A stretch of 18,569 nt of DNA from NCBI GenBank assembly GCA_900769035.1, contig CAAGFD010000206.1, positions 1-18,569 on the forward strand, given 5' to 3'. The translations under genes and the position numbers were made by a program. This document shows, one piece after another, positions 1 through 7,603 of the stretch (position 1 is its first letter; every line of letters starts with the position of its first letter). The notes under the pieces are model-generated. The model was not told the origin of the DNA and searched no databases. It was given only the letters and a program-made list of their open reading frames with translations. Origin of the DNA: Bacteroidales bacterium. Its GTDB lineage: Bacteria; Bacteroidota; Bacteroidia; Bacteroidales; Paludibacteraceae.

Positions 1-19
1 ACGTGTGCTCTTCCGATCT
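1..19. other. Illumina adapter remnant at left contig end
   Basis: The first 19 bases, acgtgtgctcttccgatct, match the TruSeq-type Illumina adapter as I know it. They are the exact reverse complement of the adapter at the right end. This is library sequence, not genome, and it truncates the gene that begins at position 78 on the minus strand. Confidence 0.97.
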
Positions 20-78
20 ATTTTTTCTTCATTAAATCCTACGATTCGTCCATCTCTTTTTATTACTGTTAGAATCAT
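20..78 (-). CDS. nrdD: ATP-cone protein, N-terminal fragment (probably anaerobic ribonucleoside-triphosphate reductase NrdD)
   Basis: Reading leftward from the ATG at 78-76, the genome gives 19 codons, MILTVIKRDGRIVGFNEEK, before the adapter. This is the start of an ATP-cone domain, the allosteric nucleotide-binding module at the N terminus of ribonucleotide reductases. In Bacteroidota such an N terminus is characteristic of the class III anaerobic reductase NrdD, which makes dNTPs from NTPs in a glycyl-radical reaction. Class I and II large subunits can also begin with an ATP-cone, so the class is inferred and not shown. A Bacteroidota-type -7 element (132-139, minus) lies about 55 bases upstream. 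Everything after residue 19 is missing because the contig ends. Confidence 0.6.
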
Positions 79-131
79 CTTTTTGAAAAATAATATGTTG
101 TGTGAATTATTATGGTTTATTTTTTCGCCTA

Positions 132-139
132 CAAAGATA
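132..139 (-). promoter_or_regulatory. Candidate -7 promoter element for the nrdD-like gene
   Basis: On the minus strand the bases read TATCTTTG, matching the Bacteroidota -7 consensus TAnnTTTG. The start codon is about 55 bases downstream. I do not see a TTG at the expected -33 spacing, so the call rests on one element. Confidence 0.5.
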
Positions 140-276
140 GAGTAATTGTTTGAAATGGGAAATTTTTCAATTGATTATTTTTAAAAGTTTTCCAAAATTA
201 TTTTTAATACATTGGAAATAACCGTATTAAAATTGTTGGGTTCTCAAAAAGTTTCCCGAAATAATTATTGTATATA

Positions 277-316
277 AAAAGGGGTTTGCATTTTTTTTGA
301 GATGCAAACCCCTTTT
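277..316 (-). terminator. Rho-independent terminator of korB
   Basis: A perfect 15-bp inverted repeat pairs 277-291 with 302-316 around a 10-base loop. Read on the minus strand, the GC-rich core is flanked by A and T runs and followed by TATATA-like sequence. It lies 26 bases beyond the korB stop codon. The A/T flanks would also let it work on the other strand, but no plus-strand gene ends here. Confidence 0.85.
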
Positions 317-341
317 ATAAGATGTTTATATAGCTAAATTT

Positions 342-1340
342 TTACATATCCCATTGCTCAAGAGATCCGATTAAATCATCGAAAGTCTTTAATTTTGATT
401 TTTCTTGTACCTCTTGGATTTGGTTTGTAACAGCTTCATCATAGCATTCTGTTGGTACGGCACGAATAACACCCATAGCAATAGGCATATCAGGTCCATC
501 CATTAACGCTAATTTAAGATGTAATGTAGGATCTTCGCATTGTGCATCGTGAACGAGAATATCGCTTTCTTTAACACCATTTTCGCCGATGGTAACTACT
601 TTTAGATTCAAACCATCGAGAACGAGTCCTTTATTTCTGTCTTTGCCAAAAATCATCGGTTTGCCGTGTTCAAGAACTACAGTTCTTTCCAAACGATCTT
701 CTTTGGTGGCTATCCATCCGTGTGTACCATTATTAAAGATTACGCAATTTGTCAAGCATTCACATACAGAATAACCTTTATGAGCAGCTGCGGCTTTCAT
801 AATCATAATAGAAGTAGGTTGGTCTACATCCAAAGTTCTTGCAAAGAAAGTTCCTCTTGCTCCAAATACTAATTCTGCAGGGCGGAAAGGACGTTCTACA
901 GTTCCGAAAGGAGAAGATTTACTTACGAATCCTTTTGGAGAAGTAGGGGAGTATTGACCTTTTGTTAAACCATAAATACGATTATTGAAAATCAAAAGGT
1001 TAATATTGACGTTACGGCGCACTGCGTGGATAAAGTGGTTACCACCGATAGCTAAACAGTCTCCGTCTCCTGATGCCTGCCATACAGTAAGTTCCGGATT
1101 AGCTACTTTTACACCAGTAGCTATGGCAGCTCCACGACCGTGAATAGTATTGAAGCCATAAGTATTCATGTAGTGTGGGAGTCGTGATGAACAGCCAATT
1201 CCGGATATTACGGCTATTTGATGAGGTGGAATGCCTAGTTCCGCCATTGCTTTATGTAATGAATTGAGTACTGCATGGTCTCCACAGCCCGGGCACCAGC
1301 GTACATATTGGTCACTTTTATAATCTTTTGCTGTGTACAT
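342..1340 (-). CDS. korB: 2-oxoacid:ferredoxin oxidoreductase beta subunit (2-oxoglutarate type)
   Basis: This is the thiamine-diphosphate-binding beta subunit of a 2-oxoacid:ferredoxin oxidoreductase, which with KorA oxidatively decarboxylates a 2-oxoacid (probably 2-oxoglutarate) to an acyl-CoA and passes electrons to ferredoxin. At 332 residues it has the usual length. The CPGCG motif (Cys16, Cys19) and Cys50 in GIGCSSR fit the [4Fe-4S] ligands of this family. GDGD at 91-94 with the downstream IFNN (117-120) is the ThDP/Mg signature, and IYGLTKGQYSPT follows directly. The enzyme is cytoplasmic. The gene starts 39 bases after the korA stop, so the two are co-transcribed. No separate ferredoxin-like delta subunit is encoded nearby. 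Substrate choice between 2-oxoglutarate and other 2-oxoacids is inferred from the two-subunit architecture. Confidence 0.93.
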   Translation of the reverse strand: MYTAKDYKSDQYVRWCPGCGDHAVLNSLHKAMAELGIPPHQIAVISGIGCSSRLPHYMNTYGFNTIHGRGAAIATGVKVANPELTVWQASGDGDCLAIGGNHFIHAVRRNVNINLLIFNNRIYGLTKGQYSPTSPKGFVSKSSPFGTVERPFRPAELVFGARGTFFARTLDVDQPTSIMIMKAAAAHKGYSVCECLTNCVIFNNGTHGWIATKEDRLERTVVLEHGKPMIFGKDRNKGLVLDGLNLKVVTIGENGVKESDILVHDAQCEDPTLHLKLALMDGPDMPIAMGVIRAVPTECYDEAVTNQIQEVQEKSKLKTFDDLIGSLEQWDM

Positions 1341-1379
1341 AGTATTTTCCTTTTTATTTAGAGTATGATGCTCGGTTGT

Positions 1380-3218
1380 TTATAATGTTTTTAAATATTC
1401 TACAATTTGACCTACGTTGAATGGTTGTCCCTCTACCTTATTATATTGTAAGTATTCGTGAGGGATTTGAGAACGAAGATAGGTTGCAAATTGACCTGAA
1501 TTTAATTCGCATACAATAACCTTTTTATATTTCTTAATTATCTCTGCAGAATTCTTTGGAAGTGGGTTGATGTAGTTGAAATGAGCTAATGCGCAAGGTT
1601 TGCCTATTTCGTTCATTTTGTTTACAGCACTGAGAAGGTGTCCATGAGTAGAACCCCATCCGATTACAAGCATGTCTGCATCCGGATTTCCTTCAACAGT
1701 GAGTGGCGGAATTTGATTTGCTATCTGAGCTACTTTTTTAGCACGAGTTTCTACCATTTTAGCATGGTTTGCACCATCAGTAGAGATAGAAGCCTTTTCT
1801 GAGTCTCTTTCAAGACCACAATTACGGTGTGTAAATCCTTCCATACCTGCATAGGCGAAATATCTAACTTTTGTCTCTTCGTCGCGAGTGCAAGCATTAT
1901 AATTATCTTTATTTGATTCAGACACTATATGTGGATGTATTTCCGGTAATTCTTCTAATTTTGGTAATTTCCATAATGCGGAACCATTGCCGAGATAAGC
2001 ATCTGTAATAAGAATTACAGGTACGATATTCTCTAGGGCTATTTTACAAGCTTCAAAAGCATAATTGAAGCAGTTGTCAGAGCTACTTGCTGCTATGACA
2101 ACACAAGGACATTCTCCATTTCTGCCATATATAGCTTGTAAAAGGTCGGTTTGCTCTGTTTTTGTAGGAAGTCCTGTTGATGGTCCGCCACGCATTACAT
2201 CGATAACGACTAATGGTAATTCTGCCATTACTCCCAAACCAATTGCCTCGGATTTAAGAGATAGACCAGGACCGGAAGTACTTGTTACACCCAAATCTCC
2301 GGCGAATGCAGCACCTAAAGCAGTACATACACCGGCAATTTCATCTTCTGCTTGTACAACTTTTACTCCCATATCTTTGCGAGCAGCTAATTCGTGCATG
2401 ATGTCTGTGGCAGGAGTGATAGGGTAACTACCTAGGAATAATTCTTTGCCGGCTTTTTTTGCAGCAGCAATTAATCCCCATGCTGTTGCTTTATTGCCTG
2501 CAATAATTGTATATCTACCTTTTGGAAGTTCTGTTGTTGCGCTTACTTCGTAAGTTGAAATGTTTAGATGAAGATTGTTTCCGTAGTTGAAACCATCTGT
2601 CATTACTTTGCTATTAGCTTTTAATAAATCAGGCTTTTTGCCGAATTTATTACCAAGGAAGTGTAATGCTTGCTCTAATGGACGATTAAATAACCAGCAA
2701 ATAAGACCTAATGCAAACATGTTTTTGCAACGTACTACTGCTTTGTTATCCATTCCAAATCCCTCTAAACTCTTTTGAGTGAGTGAGGTTAATGCAACAG
2801 GTACTAATTGAATTGTTTCAGATAGTCCTAATTCTGTAAAAGGATTGTCGGTTTTGTATCCGGCTTTTTCCATGTTTTTTGCATCAAAAGAATCGGTGTC
2901 AAAAATAAGAACACCCATTTTTTTGAGTACTTTGTAATTTACTTTTAATGCAGCACAATTCATTGCTACAAGAACATCTGCTTCATCACCCGGTGTGTAA
3001 ATGCCTGAACCGACATGTACTTGAAATCCGGAAACTCCACCTATAGTTCCTTGCGGAGCTCGCATATCAGCAGGATAATCAGGAAATGTTGCTATCTCAT
3101 TTCCAAGTATTGCCGATAAATTAGAAAACAATGTTCCTGTTAGTTGCATACCATCGCCTGAGTCGCCACAAAAGCGAACTACTACGTCGTTGCAAACATT
3201 TTTTTCTTTTGAATTCAT
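1380..3218 (-). CDS. korA: 2-oxoacid:ferredoxin oxidoreductase, fused gamma-alpha subunit
   Basis: At 612 residues this is the fused form in which the gamma domain precedes the alpha domain. Residues about 12-220 form the gamma part, with the CGDSGDGMQLTG motif (17-28) and APQGTIGG. Residues about 236-612 form the alpha part, with GSYPITPA (263-270), SGPGLSLKSEAIG (from 315) and RGGPSTGLPTK (from 343), the pyrimidine-binding and CoA-contact regions known for this family. It pairs with KorB, encoded next, to form the catalytic unit that links 2-oxoacid oxidation to ferredoxin reduction in anaerobic or branched TCA metabolism. It begins 54 bases after the ettA stop with no visible promoter between, which suggests an ettA-korA-korB transcript. 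Naming it Kor rather than another two-subunit 2-oxoacid oxidoreductase is family inference. Confidence 0.93.
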   Translation of the reverse strand: MNSKEKNVCNDVVVRFCGDSGDGMQLTGTLFSNLSAILGNEIATFPDYPADMRAPQGTIGGVSGFQVHVGSGIYTPGDEADVLVAMNCAALKVNYKVLKKMGVLIFDTDSFDAKNMEKAGYKTDNPFTELGLSETIQLVPVALTSLTQKSLEGFGMDNKAVVRCKNMFALGLICWLFNRPLEQALHFLGNKFGKKPDLLKANSKVMTDGFNYGNNLHLNISTYEVSATTELPKGRYTIIAGNKATAWGLIAAAKKAGKELFLGSYPITPATDIMHELAARKDMGVKVVQAEDEIAGVCTALGAAFAGDLGVTSTSGPGLSLKSEAIGLGVMAELPLVVIDVMRGGPSTGLPTKTEQTDLLQAIYGRNGECPCVVIAASSSDNCFNYAFEACKIALENIVPVILITDAYLGNGSALWKLPKLEELPEIHPHIVSESNKDNYNACTRDEETKVRYFAYAGMEGFTHRNCGLERDSEKASISTDGANHAKMVETRAKKVAQIANQIPPLTVEGNPDADMLVIGWGSTHGHLLSAVNKMNEIGKPCALAHFNYINPLPKNSAEIIKKYKKVIVCELNSGQFATYLRSQIPHEYLQYNKVEGQPFNVGQIVEYLKTL

Positions 3219-3272
3219 TTTCTTGAATTGTTTTAGTGTTTTCTGAATTAGATATATTTTTTTTATTTTTTT

Positions 3273-4943
3273 TTATTCTACAAGTTTGCGGTATTTTATT
3301 CTATGAGGCTCTATGTTGCCCAGTCGTGCTCTCTTATTTTCTTCGTACTCGCTATATGTACCTTCGAAGAAGAATACTTTGGAGTCTCCTTCAAAAGCCA
3401 AAATATGAGTACATATACGGTCAAGAAACCATCTATCGTGAGATATGACTACAGCACATCCTGCAAAATTGAGCAATCCTTCTTCCAAAGCACGTAGTGT
3501 ATTGACGTCGATATCGTTGGTTGGTTCGTCGAGAAGTAATACGTTAGCTTCACTTTTTAATGTTAAAGCAAGATGTAATCTGTTTCTTTCCCCGCCGGAT
3601 AATACACCACATAATTTTTCTTGGTCGGCACCGGTAAAATTAAATCTGCTTAAATATGCTCTGGCATTAATTTCTCTACCTGCAACTTTAATAAATTCCG
3701 TACCTCTTGAAATTACTTCGTATATGGATTTGTTTGGGTCGATATCTTTATGCATTTGATCTACATAGCCGATTTTTACCGTTTCGCCTACTTCAAATGT
3801 GCCTTTATCTACTTTTTCTGTACCCATTATCATGCGAAATAGTGTGGTTTTTCCGGCTCCGTTAGGGCCAATAATACCTACTATTCCGTTAGGAGGTAAC
3901 ATAAAGTTCAAGTTTTCGAATAATAACTTTTCTTCAAATGCTTTAGAAACGTCTATTGCATTGATAACTTTATTTCCTAAACGAGGTCCGTTAGGAATGA
4001 AGATTTCAAGTTTTTCTTCGCGCTCTTTTTGGTCTTCATTCATCAATGCATCGTAAGAATTCAGACGAGCTTTACCTTTAGCATGACGTGCAGATGGAGC
4101 CATTCTAATCCATTCAAGCTCTCTTTCGAGAGTTTTTCTGCGCTTGCTTGCTTGTTTTTCTTCCAAAGCCATACGAGCCGTTTTTTGATCAAGCCATCCG
4201 GAATAGTTCCCTTTCCAAGGAATACCTTCGCCTCTATCAAGTTCTAATATCCAGCCTGCTACATGGTCGAGAAAATATCTATCGTGGGTAACTGCAATTA
4301 CAGTACCTTTATATTGTTGAAGGTGTTGTTCGAGCCAATCTATTGACTCTGCATCCAAGTGGTTCGTAGGCTCGTCCAGTAATAATACGTCAGGTTCTTG
4401 TAATAGTAATCGGCAAAGTGCTACTCTGCGACGCTCACCTCCCGATAAATTTCGCATAATCATATCCTCGGGCGGGCATCTTAAGGCATCCATAGCTCTC
4501 TCTAATTTAGAGTCTATGTTCCAAGCATCGTGTTGGTCCAATTTATCTTGAATTTCAGCTTGCTTTGCTAATAATTTGTCAAAGTCTGCATCAGGGTCGG
4601 CAAAAGCAGCGTTTATTTCTTCGAATTCTTTTAACATGTCCATAATAGGTTGTACGCCTTCTTGTACTACCTCTTTTACGGTTTTGTCTTCATTAAACTT
4701 TGGCTCTTGCTCTAAATATCCTACATTATAGCCAGGCGAAAATACAACTTCTCCCTCATATTGCTTGTCTATTCCGGCAATAATCTTCATTAAGGTGGAT
4801 TTTCCGGAACCATTTAAACCTATGATGCCTATTTTGGCTCCATAGAAGAATGAGAGATAGATGTTTTTTAATACTTGCTTTTGTGGTGAAAATGACTTGC
4901 TTACATTCACCATCGAAAAAATGATTTTTTTATCGTCTGCCAT
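3273..4943 (-). CDS. ettA: Energy-dependent translational throttle protein EttA (ABC-F ATPase)
   Basis: A 556-residue cytoplasmic ABC-F protein with two ATPase cassettes and no membrane segments. Cassette 1 has Walker A GLNGSGKS (42-49), signature LSGGE (166-170) and Walker B LLLDEPTNHLD (from 187). Cassette 2 has GPNGAGKT (359-366), LSGGE (448-452) and LLLDEPTNDID (from 469). The linker at about 244-310, rich in Lys and Arg and containing EWIRMAPSARHAKGKAR, is the P-site tRNA-interaction motif region characteristic of EttA. EttA binds the ribosomal E site and couples entry into elongation to the ATP/ADP ratio. The length and start MADDKKIIFSM agree with the family. A promoter candidate lies at 5000-5027 on the minus strand, so this is the first gene of the ettA-korA-korB group. 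Confidence 0.93.
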   Translation of the reverse strand: MADDKKIIFSMVNVSKSFSPQKQVLKNIYLSFFYGAKIGIIGLNGSGKSTLMKIIAGIDKQYEGEVVFSPGYNVGYLEQEPKFNEDKTVKEVVQEGVQPIMDMLKEFEEINAAFADPDADFDKLLAKQAEIQDKLDQHDAWNIDSKLERAMDALRCPPEDMIMRNLSGGERRRVALCRLLLQEPDVLLLDEPTNHLDAESIDWLEQHLQQYKGTVIAVTHDRYFLDHVAGWILELDRGEGIPWKGNYSGWLDQKTARMALEEKQASKRRKTLERELEWIRMAPSARHAKGKARLNSYDALMNEDQKEREEKLEIFIPNGPRLGNKVINAIDVSKAFEEKLLFENLNFMLPPNGIVGIIGPNGAGKTTLFRMIMGTEKVDKGTFEVGETVKIGYVDQMHKDIDPNKSIYEVISRGTEFIKVAGREINARAYLSRFNFTGADQEKLCGVLSGGERNRLHLALTLKSEANVLLLDEPTNDIDVNTLRALEEGLLNFAGCAVVISHDRWFLDRICTHILAFEGDSKVFFFEGTYSEYEENKRARLGNIEPHRIKYRKLVE

Positions 4944-4999
4944 ATCGATGTATTACAGAAATATAATATGGTTATAAATTGTTACTTGTATTGGAATTG

Positions 5000-5027
5000 C
5001 AAAGATACAAATATTTTTTTATTCCAA
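5000..5027 (-). promoter_or_regulatory. Promoter of the ettA-korA-korB group
   Basis: The minus strand carries TATCTTTG (5007-5000), matching the TAnnTTTG -7 element, with TTG at 5027-5025 and a 17-base spacer, at the short edge of the Bacteroidota range. The ettA start codon is 57 bases downstream of the -7 element. Confidence 0.65.
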
Positions 5028-5260
5028 CTATGAGATTTATACTTATTTTGATAGAAAAATTTTTTGTGAATTATTTTTGCAATAGCATTCCGAGAATTCA
5101 TGCTTTTTTGAGTTGAAAAGAAGATGTAAAATGTACCGGTTGTTACTTGTGTTAATCAGAATTTATACGATTTATATGATTTGAATAGAGTTGTAATAGT
5201 GTGATTATTAGTGTTGTATTTGTGTGGGTGTAAAATTTCTAAAAATTTTTATGAAAATGT
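5028..5260. other. Intergenic region without a recognised gene
   Basis: This AT-rich stretch separates the divergent ettA and tRNA-Lys promoters. I see no credible reading frame, structural RNA or strong hairpin in it. The sequence gttacttgt is present near 4981 and again near 5142, which is probably chance in such AT-rich DNA. Confidence 0.5.
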
Positions 5261-5291
5261 TTTGCAGGTACAAAAAATAGTCGTACCTTTG
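5261..5291 (+). promoter_or_regulatory. Promoter of the tandem tRNA-Lys genes
   Basis: TTTG (5261-5264) is followed after 19 bases by TACCTTTG (5284-5291), an excellent match to the Bacteroidota TTTG/TAnnTTTG pair. Transcription would start near 5297, leaving a leader of about 80 bases before the first tRNA. Confidence 0.8.
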
Positions 5292-5378
5292 CACTCGCTT
5301 TTGAGAGTAAAAATAATCAGCTTTTCTCAATTGTTATAAAAAGTACTACGGTGGTAGTTCATTGTGGAAACAAAAAAT

Positions 5379-5451
5379 GATTCAGTAGCTCAGCTGGTAG
5401 AGCACAACACTTTTAATGTTGGGGTCCTGGGTTCGAGCCCCAGCTGGATCA
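5379..5451 (+). tRNA. tRNA-Lys (anticodon UUU), copy 1
   Basis: The 73 bases fold into a full cloverleaf. The acceptor stem GATTCAG (5379-5385) pairs with CTGGATC (5444-5450) with one G-T pair, the D stem is GCTC/GAGC, and the anticodon stem CAACA/TGTTG surrounds loop CTTTTAA. The T arm is CTGGG-TTCGAGC-CCCAG. The anticodon TTT is at 5412-5414, so it decodes Lys codons. The discriminator is A, and the 3' CCA is not encoded, as is common in Bacteroidota. It differs from copy 2 at one base only, within the anticodon stem. Confidence 0.97.
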
Positions 5452-5505
5452 CAGATACAATTTATAGGAAATAATAAATTTTGTTTTCATAGTTTTCAAT
5501 TAAAT

Positions 5506-5578
5506 GATTCAGTAGCTCAGCTGGTAGAGCACGACACTTTTAATGTTGGGGTCCTGGGTTCGAGCCCCAGCTGGATCA
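5506..5578 (+). tRNA. tRNA-Lys (anticodon UUU), copy 2
   Basis: This is identical to the first tRNA-Lys except for G in place of A at 5533. That change turns an A-T pair in the anticodon stem into a G-T wobble pair, so the fold is preserved. Anticodon TTT is at 5539-5541. The two genes are separated by 54 bases with no promoter or terminator between, so they are probably cut from one precursor. A terminator follows two bases after the discriminator base. Confidence 0.97.
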
Positions 5579-5580
5579 CA

Positions 5581-5619
5581 AAGCATACTCTAATTGTGAA
5601 GTTGGGGTATGCTTTTTTT
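5581..5619 (+). terminator. Rho-independent terminator of the tRNA-Lys pair
   Basis: AAGCATACTC (5581-5590) pairs with GGGTATGCTT (5605-5614) over 10 bp with one G-T pair and a 14-base loop. The 3' arm ends in TT and merges into a run of T reaching 5619. Confidence 0.88.
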
Positions 5620-5681
5620 ATGTTCTTACTCGATTGTCTTATTTTGTAGATGAGGCGTTTTTTTAATTCAATGTTTTTTCG

Positions 5682-5689
5682 TATCTTTG
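5682..5689 (+). promoter_or_regulatory. Candidate -7 element for the carboxyltransferase cluster
   Basis: TATCTTTG matches the -7 consensus TAnnTTTG and lies 38 bases before the ATG at 5728. The -33 region is a T run with no clean TTG, so only the -7 element supports it. Confidence 0.55.
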
Positions 5690-5727
5690 CAGTTTAAAGT
5701 GTTAGTAATTAATTAAACTATTTATTT

Positions 5728-7272
5728 ATGTCTTTACAAAAGAATATTGAAGAACTTCGAGAGTTAAAGGCTGTTGCTGAAAAAGGTGGAGGTGATGCCG
5801 CTATAGAAAAGCAAATTTCTATGGGTAAACTAACTGCCAGAGAAAGAATTTTAGCACTCCTTGATGAAGACTCTTTTACTGAATTCGACCTTTTCGTGGA
5901 GCACGAAGAGAGAAATTTCGGTATGGATAAGAAGGTTTTGCCGGGTGATGGTGTTATTACCGGTATAGGCACGATTAATGGAAATCCCGTTTGTATATAT
6001 GCACAAGATTTTACAGTAATGGGTGGCTCTCTCGGATTGAAGCATGCTCGTAAAATTACTAAAATCATGGATCATGCTTTGAAAATGAAAGTGCCATGTA
6101 TTGGAATTAACGATTCGGGAGGTGCTCGTATTCAAGAGGGTATTGGTGCTCTTGCCGGTTATGGTGAAATCTTTTATAGAAATACAATGGCATCCGGTGT
6201 AATACCGCAAATTTCCGTTATTTTAGGTCCTTGTGCCGGAGGTGCTGTTTATTCACCTGCTCTTACAGACTTTGTTTTTGTTGTGGAAAATATCTCAAAG
6301 ATGTTTATCACCGGACCAAATGTTATTGAGTCTGTTTTAGGTGAAAAAATATCTCAAGAAGAATTGGGTGGAGCTAGAGTTCATGCAGAAACTACCGGTA
6401 ATGCTCACTTCTTCGCGAAATCCGAAATGGAGTGTTTCGAACAAATAAAAACTCTATTGAGTTATTTACCTTCTAATAATACAAATAAAGCTAAGAAGGT
6501 TGATGTGAAAGTTCCTGTTTTTAATAAACATATAGAGGAAATAATACCATCTGACCCTAAACAACCATACGATGTTAGAGATATTATTCGTGCAGTAGTT
6601 GACGATTCCAATTTCTTTGAAATACAAGAAATGTTTGCCAAAAATATAGTTATCGGATTTGCTCGTATTAATGGGGATACTGTTGGTATCGTTGCTAATC
6701 AACCTATGTATTTGGCAGGAGTGCTCGATTGCGATAGCGCAGATAAAGCGGCAAGGTTTATCAGATATTGCGATTCGTTTAATATTCCTATTGTAACATT
6801 AGAAGATATGCCGGGTTATTTGCCTGGAGTAGATCAAGAGCATGCAGGCGTAATTCGTCATGGGGCCAAAGTGTTGTATGCATATTCTGAGGCTACAGTG
6901 CCTAAAATTACTATCATTTTGCGAAAAGCCTATGGTGGTGGTTATATAGCGATGAACTCACGTCATCTTGGTGCTGATTTCGTTTTTGCTTTGCCATCTG
7001 CCGAAATCGCAGTTATGGGGCCGGAAGGTGCAGCAAATATAATATTTGCAAAAGAGATTAAAGAGGCTGAAGATCAAGTGGCGATGAGAGAACTGAAAGT
7101 TAAAGAGTATACCCGTAAGTTTGCAAATCCATTTGTCGCTGCTTCAAAAGGTTATATTGATGCTGTAATTGAGCCGGCAGAAATGCGAGAATTATTAATA
7201 CATACTCTTTCTGTTTCTAAAGAAAAAGAAGAGTATCGTCCTGTAAAGAAACATGGTATTCCTCCATTTTAA
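5728..7272 (+). CDS. mmdA: Biotin-dependent acyl-CoA carboxyltransferase (methylmalonyl-CoA decarboxylase alpha / propionyl-CoA carboxylase beta family)
   Basis: A 514-residue cytoplasmic enzyme of the normal family length that transfers a carboxyl group between an acyl-CoA, probably methylmalonyl-CoA/propionyl-CoA, and a biotin carrier. The N-terminal crotonase-like half has GKLTARERI (33-41), DFTVMGGSLG (94-103), NDSGGARIQEG (128-138) and GPCAGGAVYSPA (167-178). Its glycine pairs form the known oxyanion holes. The C-terminal half has DMPGYLPG, the RHGAKVLYAY helix and RKAYGGGYIAMNS, a second oxyanion hole. The biotin carrier gene starts 8 bases after its stop. Sequence alone does not separate decarboxylase from carboxylase use. 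No biotin carboxylase and no sodium-pump subunit is encoded in this cluster, so the symbol mmdA is provisional. Confidence 0.9.
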   Translation: MSLQKNIEELRELKAVAEKGGGDAAIEKQISMGKLTARERILALLDEDSFTEFDLFVEHEERNFGMDKKVLPGDGVITGIGTINGNPVCIYAQDFTVMGGSLGLKHARKITKIMDHALKMKVPCIGINDSGGARIQEGIGALAGYGEIFYRNTMASGVIPQISVILGPCAGGAVYSPALTDFVFVVENISKMFITGPNVIESVLGEKISQEELGGARVHAETTGNAHFFAKSEMECFEQIKTLLSYLPSNNTNKAKKVDVKVPVFNKHIEEIIPSDPKQPYDVRDIIRAVVDDSNFFEIQEMFAKNIVIGFARINGDTVGIVANQPMYLAGVLDCDSADKAARFIRYCDSFNIPIVTLEDMPGYLPGVDQEHAGVIRHGAKVLYAYSEATVPKITIILRKAYGGGYIAMNSRHLGADFVFALPSAEIAVMGPEGAANIIFAKEIKEAEDQVAMRELKVKEYTRKFANPFVAASKGYIDAVIEPAEMRELLIHTLSVSKEKEEYRPVKKHGIPPF

Positions 7273-7280
7273 TTAGTGTT

Positions 7281-7598
7281 ATGGAAAATAAAGATGAATT
7301 TGTAGGCTTTGCAGTTGAAGCCAGAAAATATCAAACGTTACTTACCGAGAAATATAAGAATAGAAAACCTTGGGTTGCTCCAAACCCAAAATATATACTA
7401 TCTCATATTCCGGGAACTATTGTTGATGTTTTAGTAAAAGAGGGCCAATCATTGAAAAAAGGTGATTTGTTGCTGATACATGAAGCAATGAAAATGCAGA
7501 ATAGAGTGGTTATGCCATGTGACGGAATAATTTCCAAAATCAATGTTGAGGTTGGAGAAAAAATAGCAAAGAATTTTGTGATGATAGAATTAAAGTAG
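7281..7598 (+). CDS. Biotin carboxyl carrier protein
   Basis: A 105-residue protein whose C-terminal part, from about residue 40, is a biotinyl domain. EAMKMQN places the biotin-accepting lysine at residue 71, and the flanking pattern IPGTIVDVLVKEGQ / CDGIISKINVEVGE is the typical two-fold beta-sandwich. Biotin bound here would shuttle CO2 to or from the carboxyltransferase encoded immediately upstream. The first 35 residues are charged and lack the long Pro/Ala linker of other carriers. They may form a small docking segment, which is inference. It lies 8 bases after its upstream neighbour and 5 bases before the next gene, so all three are probably one transcript. Confidence 0.9.
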   Translation: MENKDEFVGFAVEARKYQTLLTEKYKNRKPWVAPNPKYILSHIPGTIVDVLVKEGQSLKKGDLLLIHEAMKMQNRVVMPCDGIISKINVEVGEKIAKNFVMIELK

Positions 7599-7603
7599 CC
7601 GTT

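Noticed and set aside
2065..2778. Plus-strand open frames inside korA
   Set aside because: They are antisense to a full-length gene with intact motifs and have no own promoter or start signals.
4944..5378. Possible CRISPR array, phage attachment site or small RNA in the region before the tRNA genes
   Set aside because: No regularly spaced repeats, no integrase gene and no tRNA-end duplication other than the second complete tRNA were seen.
5416..5649. Open frame of 77 codons on the plus strand
   Set aside because: It runs through both tRNA-Lys genes and the terminator, so it is a chance frame.
5718..6210. Minus-strand open frames inside the carboxyltransferase gene
   Set aside because: They are antisense shadows of a clearly conserved enzyme with complete motifs.
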